Source of the DNA: Streptomyces qinzhouensis
GTDB lineage: Bacteria; Actinomycetota; Actinomycetes; Streptomycetales; Streptomycetaceae
Direction of reading: 5' to 3'
Length of the DNA stretch: 64,000 bases
Assembly (NCBI RefSeq): GCF_007856155.1
Contig: NZ_CP042266.1
Location: 6,386,001-6,450,000, forward strand
Position 1 is the first letter of the stretch. Each line of letters opens with the position of its first letter. Below the pieces are notes generated by a model. It ran no database searches. It saw only the letters and a list, made by a program, of their open reading frames with translations, and was not told the DNA's origin. Shown here piece after piece: positions 56,248-64,000 of the stretch. The position numbers and the translations under genes are program-made.

Positions 56248-57104
56248 CGGAGCCGCGACAGGAGCCGGAGCACGTTCCGGAGCACGAGCCGCAGCCGGGT
56301 GCTCCGGCGGCGGACCCGGCGCCCCCGCTGGTCGCGCTCGACCGGGTCAGCAAGTTCTACGGCAACATCCGGGCCCTGGAGGGCGTCTCCCTGGAGGTCC
56401 ACGCCGGGGAGATCACCTGCGTCCTCGGCGACAACGGCGCCGGGAAGTCCACCCTCATCAAGATCATCGCGGGTCTGCACCAGCACGACTCCGGAACGTT
56501 CTCCCTCGACGGCGAGGAGACCCGGCTGGTCAATCCGCGGGACGCCCTGGACCGGGGCATCGCCACGGTCTACCAGGATCTGGCCGTGGTACCGCTGATG
56601 CCGGTCTGGCGGAACTTCTTCCTCGGCTCCGAGCCGGTGAAGGGCGCCGGACCGCTACGGCGGCTCGATGTGCGGAAGATGCGCGAGACCACCCGGGCCG
56701 AACTGCTGCGGATGGGCATCGACCTGCGAGACGTCGACCAGCCGATCGGCACCCTCTCCGGCGGTGAACGGCAGTGCGTGGCGATCGCCCGGGCGGTCTA
56801 CTTCGGCGCCAAGGTCCTCGTACTCGACGAGCCGACCGCCGCGCTCGGCGTCAAGCAGTCCGGTGTCGTCCTCAAGTACGTGGCGGCGGCCCGCGACGCG
56901 GGCCTCGGAGTGGTCCTGATCACCCACAACCCGCATCACGCCTTCCTGGTCGGGGACCGGTTCGTCCTGCTGAAGCGGGGCACGATGACGGCGAGCCACA
57001 CCAGGGAGTCGGTGACGCTCGACGAACTCACCCGCCAGATGGCGGGCGGCTCCGAGCTGGACGACCTCCGCCATGAGCTGGAGCGCGCCGCGCCGGGCGC
57101 GTAG
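56244..57104 (+). CDS. Single-domain RbsA-like ABC ATPase
   Basis: A 286-residue ATPase: Walker [20 protein letters not shown]-loop [20 protein letters not shown], signature [16 protein letters not shown], Walker [16 protein letters not shown] (Gly in place of the usual D-loop Asp) and [13 protein letters not shown]. RbsA-type proteins usually carry two such domains; this one has one and so must work as a homodimer, as in several actinomycete FrcA/IbpB-like systems. Confidence 0.92.
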   Translation: MTEPRQEPEHVPEHEPQPGAPAADPAPPLVALDRVSKFYGNIRALEGVSLEVHAGEITCVLGDNGAGKSTLIKIIAGLHQHDSGTFSLDGEETRLVNPRDALDRGIATVYQDLAVVPLMPVWRNFFLGSEPVKGAGPLRRLDVRKMRETTRAELLRMGIDLRDVDQPIGTLSGGERQCVAIARAVYFGAKVLVLDEPTAALGVKQSGVVLKYVAAARDAGLGVVLITHNPHHAFLVGDRFVLLKRGTMTASHTRESVTLDELTRQMAGGSELDDLRHELERAAPGA

Positions 57105-57299
57105 CGCCACGGACGGGGGTCCGGGGAAGTCCCGCCCCCGGGCCCGGGGGCGCGGCCGGTTCCGCCCCGCGCGGGGCGCGCGCGGCGCCTCGCCCCGGAC
57201 CGCCCGAGGCGCGGGCCGCGGGGGGTGCCGTGAAAGAATCACCGGGCGGGGAGACCCGCCGCATCACGTGACCCCTTGACTCCGAGCACCCGCAGGGAC

Positions 57300-58460
57300 A
57301 TGAGCACCTACCGCGATTTCGCGCACCGCGGCTCCGCCCGCGCCACCGTCCTGCGCACCGTCGGGACCCGCGAGCGCCGCTCGCATCTGACCGCGCCCCG
57401 GGTCCCCACGGTCGGGATCGACATCGGCGGTACGAAGGTGATGGCGGGCGTCGTCGACGCGGACGGCGTCATCCTGGAGAAGGTCCGTACCGAGACGCCG
57501 GACAAGTCCAAGAGCCCCAAGGTCGTCGAGGACGTCATCTGCGAGCTGGTCCTGGACCTGTCCGACCGGCACGATGTGCACGCGGTCGGCATCGGTGCCG
57601 CGGGCTGGGTCGACGCCGACCGTTCCACCGTGCTCTTCGCCCCCCATCTCGCCTGGCGCAACGAGCCGCTGCGGGACGCGCTCTCCGCCCGCCTCGCCGT
57701 GCCCGTCCTGGTCGACAACGACGCCAACACCGCCGCCTGGGCGGAGTGGCGGTTCGGCGCGGGCCGCGGCGAGGATCACCTGGTGATGATCACGCTCGGG
57801 ACCGGCATCGGCGGCGCGATCCTGGAGGGCGGCCAGGTCAAGCGGGGCCGCTACGGGGTGGCCGGCGAGTTCGGGCATATGCAGGTCGTGCCGGCCGGTC
57901 ACCGCTGCCCCTGCGGCAACCGCGGCTGCTGGGAGCAGTACAGCTCCGGCAATGCCCTGGTGCGTGAGGCCCGTGAGCTGGCGGCCGCCGACTCACCCGT
58001 GGCGCATGTGCTGATCGAGCGGGTCGGCGGCGCGATCGGGGACATCACCGGACCGCTGATCACCGAGCTGGCCCGTGAGGGCGACGCGATGTGCGTGGAG
58101 CTGCTGGAGGACATCGGCCAGTGGCTGGGGGTCGGCATCGCCAATCTCGCCGCCGCCCTGGATCCCTCGTGCTTCGTCATCGGCGGTGGGGTGAGCGCGG
58201 CGGACGATCTGCTGATCGGGCCGGCCAGGGACGCCTTCCGCCGTCATCTGACCGGCCGCGGCTACCGGCCCGAGGCGCGGATCGTCAAGGCCCAGCTGGG
58301 TCCCGAGGCCGGGATGGTCGGCGCCGCGGACCTCGCCCGGCTGGTGGCCCGCCGCTTCCGCCGGGCCAACCGCCGCCGGGTCGAGCGCTACGAACGCTAC
58401 GAGCGGTACGCGCAGGCGCTGCGCAACCCCGGAGCGGGCCGCCCGTCGCGGGAGGCGTGA
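57300..58460 (+). CDS. ROK-family sugar kinase
   Basis: A 386-residue ROK kinase/glucokinase: ATP loop VGIDIGGTKVMAGVV, LVDNDANTAAWAEWRFGAG (catalytic Asp), GTGIGGAILEGGQVKRG, the zinc motif C-x-C-x(4)-C in CPCGNRGCWEQY, and AGEFGHMQVV. It probably phosphorylates the sugar delivered by the ABC system upstream, though the 195-base gap means it may have its own promoter. A charged tail with Y-E-R-Y-E-R-Y ends the protein. ATG 57300 follows CAGGGA; a GTG at 57276 is in frame. Confidence 0.92.
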   Translation: MSTYRDFAHRGSARATVLRTVGTRERRSHLTAPRVPTVGIDIGGTKVMAGVVDADGVILEKVRTETPDKSKSPKVVEDVICELVLDLSDRHDVHAVGIGAAGWVDADRSTVLFAPHLAWRNEPLRDALSARLAVPVLVDNDANTAAWAEWRFGAGRGEDHLVMITLGTGIGGAILEGGQVKRGRYGVAGEFGHMQVVPAGHRCPCGNRGCWEQYSSGNALVREARELAAADSPVAHVLIERVGGAIGDITGPLITELAREGDAMCVELLEDIGQWLGVGIANLAAALDPSCFVIGGGVSAADDLLIGPARDAFRRHLTGRGYRPEARIVKAQLGPEAGMVGAADLARLVARRFRRANRRRVERYERYERYAQALRNPGAGRPSREA

Positions 58461-58567
58461 GCCGCCCCCGTACCCACCGCGATGATCGTGTTCCGGCCGC
58501 CGCCGGGGCGGTGTGCCGTCGGCGAACCGTAGAATTCAGGTCCGCACACCCACCAGGAACCGCAGTC

Positions 58568-59152
58568 ATGAGTGTCGTACCCAGACCGGCCCCGGCGCCG
58601 GACGAGACCGCCTTCCGGCCGCCCGAGGGCCGGCGCCACATGATCATCCGGCGTGCCCTGACGCTGGCGGTCATCCTGCTGCTGATCGGGGTCCCGGCGG
58701 GATATCTCGTGGTCTCCGCGGAGCAGAGCCGGGCCAGCGGCCGCGACAAGGCGGCGGAGTCCTCGTCGACGGGGCTGCGGGACGCCTGGCCGTCCCAGAT
58801 GAAACGGCGGATCTTCGAGGTGCCGATCCCGCGCGGCTCCGAGAAGGTGTCCTACTACGAGACCAGCAACTGGCGGACCAGCCGGCTGTTCGTGCAGTTC
58901 TCCACGACCCCCACCGGTCTGGACGAGTTCCTCGACGCCATCGGCGCCGACCGGGCCGCCCTCCAGCCCGGGGTTCCGGCGATCAGCGCCAAGGACGCCG
59001 CGACCGTCGGCTGGAACTTCATCCCGGGGGAGCGGGCCTGGACCGGTCTGGTGCACCCGCGGGCCGAGCCCCGCCCCAGCCAGCACATCGTCATCGACGA
59101 GACGCTGCCGCTGGCCCCCCGGGTGTACGTGGTGTCCGCGACCACGCCGTGA
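58568..59152 (+). CDS. Membrane-anchored hypothetical protein
   Basis: A 194-residue protein with one membrane helix (about residues 30-49, LTLAVILLLIGVPAGYLVVS) and an outward-facing domain (QMKRRIFEVPIPRGSEKVSY, LFVQFSTTPTGLDEFLDAIG, PSQHIVIDETLPLAPRVYVV). No family recognised. It is 107 bases after the ROK kinase gene on the same strand. Confidence 0.65.
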   Translation: MSVVPRPAPAPDETAFRPPEGRRHMIIRRALTLAVILLLIGVPAGYLVVSAEQSRASGRDKAAESSSTGLRDAWPSQMKRRIFEVPIPRGSEKVSYYETSNWRTSRLFVQFSTTPTGLDEFLDAIGADRAALQPGVPAISAKDAATVGWNFIPGERAWTGLVHPRAEPRPSQHIVIDETLPLAPRVYVVSATTP

Positions 59153-59253
59153 TGCCCCCGGAGCGCGTCGTCCACCGCCGGGCGGACCACCCGCCGGGGT
59201 GAGAGGAGGGGGCCCGCCCACCCCGCGGCCGTCCGGTCACTACGGTGGACCGG

Positions 59254-60702
59254 GTGAGTGAGACGCAGACGCCCGAACAGAGCCCTGAGCCCAGCCCCGA
59301 GGAGAGCCCAGGACAGAGCCCTGAGGCCGGCCCCGGACAGAGCCCCGAACAGAGTCCGGAGCCGGGCCCCGAGCAGCACCCCGAGCAGGGTCCGGAGCCG
59401 GGCCCCGGGCAGAGTCCCGAGCAGGCCGTGCCCGCCCTTCTCCAGTACCGGATCGACGGACCCGACGACGCGCCCGTACTCGTCCTCGGCCCGTCCCTGG
59501 GAGCGACCTGGCACATGTGGGACCGGCAGGTCGCCGATCTGTCCCGGGAGTGGCGGGTGGTCCGCTACGACCTGCCGGGACACGGCGGAGCCCCCGCCGA
59601 GCCCGCGGAGTCGGTCGCCGAACTCGCCGACCGGCTGCTGGCCACCCTCGACGCCGTCGGCGTCCAGCGCTTCGGCTACGCGGGCTGCTCCATCGGCGGC
59701 GCCGTCGGCCTCGATCTGGCGCTGCGCCGGCCGGACCGGGTGGGTTCGCTGGCACTGGTCGCCGCGTCGCCCCGGTTCGGTACGGCGGACGAGTTCCGCG
59801 GACGCGGGGTGATCGTCCGGACCAACGGCCTGGAACCGGTCGCCCTGGCCGCGCCCGCCGCCTGGTTCACCGAGGTCTTCGCCGCCGCCCAGCCCGCGAT
59901 CGTGGAGTGGGCCGTCCAGATGGTCCGTACCACCGACCCCGCCTGCTACATCGCCGCCTGCGAGGCGCTGGCGACCTTCGACGTCCGCACCGAACTGGGC
60001 CGGGTCGCCGTCCCGGCCCTGGTGCTCGTGGGCGCCGAGGACCAGGTGACCGGACCGGCCGAGGCCCGGACCCTGGTCGCCGGGATACCGGACGCCCGGC
60101 TCGCGCTGGTGCCGGGGGCGAGCCACCTCGCGCCGGTGGAGCAGCCCGCGGCCGTCACGGACCTGCTCGTACAGCACTTCTCCACCGCCCCGCAGGACAC
60201 CCTCACGGCCATTCCCCTCCAGCCGCAGCCCGCCGCGCCGGTGTCCCCGGCCGCCCCGCCGGCCGTCCCGGCCGTGGCCGCGGTGCCCGCCGGGGCCGGG
60301 GCACCGGAGCCGGTGGGCCGCCCCGATCCGTACGAACCGGGCATGAAGACTCGCCGGGAGGTCCTCGGGGACGCCTATGTGGACGCGGCCACCGCCGGCG
60401 ACGAGCACTTCACGGCCGAGTTCCAGGAGCTGGTCACCCGCTATGCCTGGGGCGAGGTCTGGAACCGGGAGGGCCTGGACCGGCGCACCCGCAGCGCCGT
60501 GACGATGACCGCCCTGGTGGCCGGCGGGCATCTGGAGGAGCTGGCGGTCCATGTCCGGGCGGCACTGCGCAATGGACTGACGCCCGGCGAGATCAAGGAG
60601 ATCCTCATCCACACGGCCGTGTACTGCGGAGTGCCGGCCGCGAACGCCGCCTTCGGCGTCGCCCGTGCCGTTGTACGGGAGGAGACCACTCCGCGCTCGT
60701 AG
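59254..60702 (+). CDS. pcaDC: Fused 3-oxoadipate enol-lactonase/4-carboxymuconolactone decarboxylase
   Basis: A 482-residue fusion (PcaL type) for two successive steps of the protocatechuate beta-ketoadipate branch. Residues 1-57 are a Pro/Glu/Ser/Gln repeat (SPEQSPEPGPEQ). The lactonase (about 60-315) has YAGCSIGGAVGLDLAL and a late SHLAPVE His. A Pro/Ala linker (about 325-360) leads to the decarboxylase (about 365-480) with TRRSAVTMTALVAGG-like and HTAVYCGVPAANAAFGVAR. No other pca gene is adjacent. GTG start 59254 chosen; GTG 59245 is in frame. Confidence 0.92.
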   Translation: MSETQTPEQSPEPSPEESPGQSPEAGPGQSPEQSPEPGPEQHPEQGPEPGPGQSPEQAVPALLQYRIDGPDDAPVLVLGPSLGATWHMWDRQVADLSREWRVVRYDLPGHGGAPAEPAESVAELADRLLATLDAVGVQRFGYAGCSIGGAVGLDLALRRPDRVGSLALVAASPRFGTADEFRGRGVIVRTNGLEPVALAAPAAWFTEVFAAAQPAIVEWAVQMVRTTDPACYIAACEALATFDVRTELGRVAVPALVLVGAEDQVTGPAEARTLVAGIPDARLALVPGASHLAPVEQPAAVTDLLVQHFSTAPQDTLTAIPLQPQPAAPVSPAAPPAVPAVAAVPAGAGAPEPVGRPDPYEPGMKTRREVLGDAYVDAATAGDEHFTAEFQELVTRYAWGEVWNREGLDRRTRSAVTMTALVAGGHLEELAVHVRAALRNGLTPGEIKEILIHTAVYCGVPAANAAFGVARAVVREETTPRS

Positions 60703-60714
60703 CAGGATGGGCCC

Positions 60715-61341
60715 ATGAGGCTCACCAAGAAGTTGCACTCCTGCGTACGGCTCGAGAAGGACGGCGCCACCCTCGTCGTGGACCCGGGCGCGTTCTCCGA
60801 GGAGGACGCCGCGGCGGGGGCGGACGCGGTGCTGATCACCCATGAGCACCCCGACCACTACGACGAGGGCAGGGTCCGCGCCGCGCTGGAGGCCGGTGCC
60901 GAGGTGTGGACCCTGCGGAGCGTCGCGGACACGCTCTCCGCGGCCTTTCCCGGGCGGGTCCGCACCGTCGGCCACGGCGATACCTTCACCGCGGCGGGCT
61001 TCGAGGTCGAGGTCCACGGCGAACTGCACGCGGTGATCCACCCGGACCTCCCCCGGATCACCAACATCGGCTTCCTGCTGGACGGTTCGGTCTTCCACCC
61101 CGGGGACGCCCTCACCGTGCCCGAGCGGCCCGTGGACACGCTGATGCTCCCGGTGATGGCGCCCTGGAACAAGGTCTCCGAGGTCGTCGACTACGTACGG
61201 GAGGTGGGCCCGCGGCTGACCATCGACATCCACGACGCCCTGCTCACCGATCTCGCCCACCCGATCTACGACCGCCTCCTCACGGACCTGAGCGGCGCCC
61301 CCCACAAACGCCTCCCCCCGGGCACCGCCCACACCCTCTGA
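60715..61341 (+). CDS. Metallo-beta-lactamase-fold hydrolase (UlaG-like)
   Basis: A 208-residue MBL protein: MRLTKKLHSCVRLEKDGATLVVDPG, the metal motif LITHEHPDHYDE (H-x-H-x-D-H), FLLDGSVFHPGDALTVP (second metal Asp) and TIDIHDALLTD near the end. The compact form and start are typical of the UlaG/YtkL-like group. It is 12 bases after pcaDC and may be cotranscribed. Substrate unknown. Confidence 0.88.
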   Translation: MRLTKKLHSCVRLEKDGATLVVDPGAFSEEDAAAGADAVLITHEHPDHYDEGRVRAALEAGAEVWTLRSVADTLSAAFPGRVRTVGHGDTFTAAGFEVEVHGELHAVIHPDLPRITNIGFLLDGSVFHPGDALTVPERPVDTLMLPVMAPWNKVSEVVDYVREVGPRLTIDIHDALLTDLAHPIYDRLLTDLSGAPHKRLPPGTAHTL

Positions 61342-61349
61342 CGCGGCCC

Positions 61350-61457
61350 CGACGCCGCCAGGCGTCAGGGGCGCTGGGGGTCCCCCCACGCCGCCAGGCG
61401 TAGGGGGCGGAACTGCGCGACCAGCCACGTACGACCCGCGCCCGGGCTGCGGCGGAA
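61350..61457. repeat. 108-bp direct repeat, copy 1
   Basis: Nearly identical to 61507-61614, 157 bases away. Each copy has a small hairpin (gacgccgccaggcgtc type), a second ctgggggtccccccacg stem and a conserved ggcggaactgcgcgaccag. It fills the gap after the MBL gene and belongs to a class of intergenic repeats common in Streptomyces. Confidence 0.8.
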
Positions 61458-61506
61458 TGGCCCTGCTCGGTTTCCGCCCGCCGGCCCGTGCCGGGCCCGG
61501 GGGCAC

Positions 61507-61614
61507 CGACGCCGTCAGGCGTCAGGGGCGCTGGGGGTCCCCCCACGCCGCCAGGCGTAGGGGGCGGAACTGCGCGACCAGCCACCTACAACCCGCGCCC
61601 GGGCCGCGGCGGAA
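61507..61614. repeat. 108-bp direct repeat, copy 2
   Basis: Second copy of the repeat at 61350-61457, with a few substitutions (for example gacgccgtcaggcgtc). It ends 59 bases before the exonuclease III start. The whole 61342-61673 gap consists of these copies and short linkers, with no gene. Confidence 0.8.
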
Positions 61615-61673
61615 ACCCCCTCCTCCGCCCCGCCGGGCTCCGCCCGGCCCCGCGGAGCGCATACGCTTCTGCC

Positions 61674-62453
61674 ATGCGCATCGCCACCTGGAACGTCAAC
61701 TCGATCACCGCCCGGCTGCCCCGGCTCCTGGCCTGGCTGGAGAGCAGCGGCACCGATGTGCTGTGCGTCCAGGAGACCAAGTGCACGGCCGAGCAGTTCC
61801 CCGCCGCCGAGCTGCGGGAACTGGGCTACGAGTCCGCCGTCCACGCCGACGGCCGCTGGAACGGGGTCGCGCTGATCTCCCGCGTCGGCCTCGACGCGGT
61901 CGTCAAGGGCCTGCCCGGCGGCCCGGAGTACGACGGCGTCCAGGAGCCCCGGGCCGTGTCCGCGCTCTGCGGCCCGGTCCGGCTCTGGTCGGTGTACGTC
62001 CCCAACGGCCGTGAGGTCGGCCACCCCCACTACGCGTACAAGCTCCAGTGGCTGGACGCGCTGCGCACCGCCGTCGCCGAGGACGCCGCGGGCAGCCTGC
62101 CCTTCGCGGTGCTCGGCGACTACAACATCGCGCCCGCCGACGACGACGTATGGGACCGCGCCGTCTTCGAGGGCAGCACCCATGTCACCGAGCCGGAGCG
62201 GGCCGCGCTCGCCGGGCTGCGGGAGACCGGTCTCGTCGATGTGGTGCCCCGCCCGCTGAAGTACGACCATCCGTACACGTACTGGGACTACCGCCAGCTC
62301 GCCTTCCCGAAGAACCGGGGTATGCGCATCGACCTGGTCTACGGGAACCAGCCCTTCGCGGCGGCCGTCAAGGACGGCTATGTGGACCGCGAGGAGCGCA
62401 AGGGCAAGGGCGCGTCCGACCACGCCCCGGTGGTGGTGGATCTTGAGGTCTGA
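61674..62453 (+). CDS. xthA: Exodeoxyribonuclease III
   Basis: A 259-residue AP endonuclease/3'-5' exonuclease of base excision repair. Active-site residues: MRIATWNVNSITARL (Asn7), DVLCVQETKC (metal Glu), LWSVYVPNGREVGHPHYAYKL, VLGDYNIAPADDDVWD (Asp-x-Asn), and MRIDLVYGNQP to KGASDHAPVVVDLEV (catalytic Asp-His). Length and motif spacing match E. coli XthA. Confidence 0.95.
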   Translation: MRIATWNVNSITARLPRLLAWLESSGTDVLCVQETKCTAEQFPAAELRELGYESAVHADGRWNGVALISRVGLDAVVKGLPGGPEYDGVQEPRAVSALCGPVRLWSVYVPNGREVGHPHYAYKLQWLDALRTAVAEDAAGSLPFAVLGDYNIAPADDDVWDRAVFEGSTHVTEPERAALAGLRETGLVDVVPRPLKYDHPYTYWDYRQLAFPKNRGMRIDLVYGNQPFAAAVKDGYVDREERKGKGASDHAPVVVDLEV

Positions 62454-62585
62454 GCGGACGCCGGCCGCCCCCGGCCCGCCGCGCGCGGCCCACGCGCCCG
62501 GACCGGGGAATTACCCGCCGATCAGGGTGATCACCGGTGCGCGTCCTGTGGTGTGCGCACGAGGGAAGATGCGAGGCTTAGTGGT

Positions 62586-63032
62586 ATGAACATCCCTTTC
62601 CTGGACAACTGGCTCAAGAGGCAGGGTCCCGGGGCGCGGGGCGCCGTCGCGGGGGCCCTGGACGATCCCGGGCGCGCCGCGGCGATGGCCGAACTGTTCG
62701 CCGAGTGCGAGCTGCTGCGGGTCCGGGTCGGCCGTATGGGGCTGGAACTGGACGACTCCGCGGCCTCCTTGTCCGCCCTCGATCAGTTGCCGCCGCGCTG
62801 GCGCGACGATCCGGAGGAGCTGCCGTGGATCGGCAACGACGCCGGACTGTATCTCGGGACGGTGATCGTACGGACCGTGCCGGGCGCCTCCTGGCATGTC
62901 TGGCCCGGCGGCCACCCGGTGGTGCGGCTGGCCTCCGGTCGTGAGATCGGTGTGGTGGAGGCGGGGCTCGACTGGGCGGTCAACGGGGCGCCCGAACTGT
63001 CCCAGGTCTACGCGGAGGCCGCCGAGGCCTGA
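62586..63032 (+). CDS. DUF6278-like protein
   Basis: A 148-residue protein: MNIPFLDNWLKRQGPGARGA, LAELFAECELL-type helix, LSALDQLPPRWRDDPEELPW and GLYLGTVIVRTVPGASWHVWPGGHPVVRLASGREIGV, a compact beta-rich domain. It resembles the uncharacterised DUF6278 family of Streptomyces. The ATG is near GAGG 9-10 bases upstream. Monocistronic. Confidence 0.6.
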   Translation: MNIPFLDNWLKRQGPGARGAVAGALDDPGRAAAMAELFAECELLRVRVGRMGLELDDSAASLSALDQLPPRWRDDPEELPWIGNDAGLYLGTVIVRTVPGASWHVWPGGHPVVRLASGREIGVVEAGLDWAVNGAPELSQVYAEAAEA

Positions 63033-63176
63033 CCCGGCCCCGCCCTGTGGGGTCCCGTGCGGGCCGATGCCGCGTCCGCCGGAACCCGGCCGGTCCCGCC
63101 GGGATTCCGGCCCGTCCCGACGGGCGGTCCACGTGCGGTGCGCAGGCGCCGTACCCGCCCCACTCCTCGTACATGA

Positions 63177-63225
63177 GCTGATATATAGCCAATAAATACG
63201 GCTTATGCCCCTTTTATGCGTGTCG
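63177..63225. promoter_or_regulatory. AT-rich leader/promoter region of the amino-acid ABC operon
   Basis: This short stretch (gctgatatatagccaataaatacg and on) is far richer in A/T than the rest of the window and ends about 70 bases before the ATPase start. It probably holds the promoter; exact -10/-35 elements are not clear. A small hairpin, ccctttttggg, lies at 63236-63246. Confidence 0.45.
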
Positions 63226-63295
63226 CGCGCGAAGTCCCTTTTTGGGGTGAATAGTTTGCGCTGACCTCGACACAAGCAACCAGTGGGGGCAGCGT

Positions 63296-64000
<705 letters not shown>

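Noticed and set aside
59258..60845. Alternative plus-strand frames through the pcaDC gene
   Set aside because: Arg-rich shadow translations; the fused lactonase-decarboxylase frame has all expected motifs.

Overview
The window is a stretch of a very high-GC actinomycete chromosome, almost certainly Streptomyces. Codon third positions are strongly G/C, GTG starts are frequent, genes couple through 4-base ATGA/GTGA overlaps, and many families are typical of Streptomyces (SAV_915-like, DUF5955-like and DUF6278-like proteins, a class-E-sortase-type LAxTG anchor, a DmdR-type iron box). I see no rRNA, tRNA, CRISPR array, transposase or integrase. The identifications below come from reading the sequence and were not checked by database search.

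Layout. 1-9 kb: the end of an unidentified gene, a lysA-like gene that has lost its catalytic residues plus a SAV_915-like partner, an ASCH protein, a GAF-LuxR regulator divergent from two coupled acyl-CoA synthetases across a 28-bp perfect palindrome, a GNAT enzyme, and a zinc-ribbon protein with an Mrr-like nuclease fold. 9-20 kb: first half of a purine/glyoxylate pathway, with gcl, glxR and hyi (glyoxylate to glycerate), a small HTH pair, uraD-uraH-urate oxidase (urate to allantoin), an 8-oxoguanine/guanine-type deaminase and an NCS2 purine permease. 20-23 kb: a HEAT-like protein and a DinB-like protein. 23-31 kb: an iron-box-controlled siderophore locus with a heterodimeric ABC transporter whose two nucleotide-binding domains are degenerate in complementary ways, followed by a binding lipoprotein, two FecCD permeases and an ATPase. 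31.4-34.4 kb: a lower-GC accessory island of five tiny coupled genes divergent from an HTH/repeat regulator and a GNAT gene. 35-38.5 kb: an FN3 lipoprotein, a wall-anchored alpha/beta hydrolase and a flavin monooxygenase.

38.6-48.2 kb: second half of the purine/glyoxylate pathway, with malate synthase aceB, a MocA-like cytidylyltransferase, a Ser/Thr kinase, a DUF5955-like protein, an alpha/beta hydrolase, the IclR regulator (allR) and divergent allB-alc. 48.2-51.7 kb: a two-component system and a P450. 51.8-59.2 kb: a sugar or polyol locus (Gfo/Idh/MocA dehydrogenase, GntR regulator, binding protein, permease, ATPase, ROK kinase) sharing one operator sequence. 59.2-64 kb: a fused PcaD-PcaC protein, an MBL hydrolase, a pair of 108-bp intergenic repeats, exonuclease III, a DUF6278-like protein and the start of a glutamate-type ABC ATPase that runs off the window.

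The purine genes, although split into two blocks, form one pathway: purine base to urate to allantoin to ureidoglycolate to glyoxylate, with glyoxylate entering central metabolism through Gcl/Hyi/GlxR or AceB. Two short operator-like motifs recur at their promoters. TTCAAC-N5-GTTGA(A/C) lies upstream of uraD and allB. TTTC(T/G)CATCGTGGAA or its variants lie at gcl, hyi, aceB and allR-allB. This fits one regulon under the IclR regulator encoded beside allB; an AllR repressor of these genes is known in S. coelicolor.
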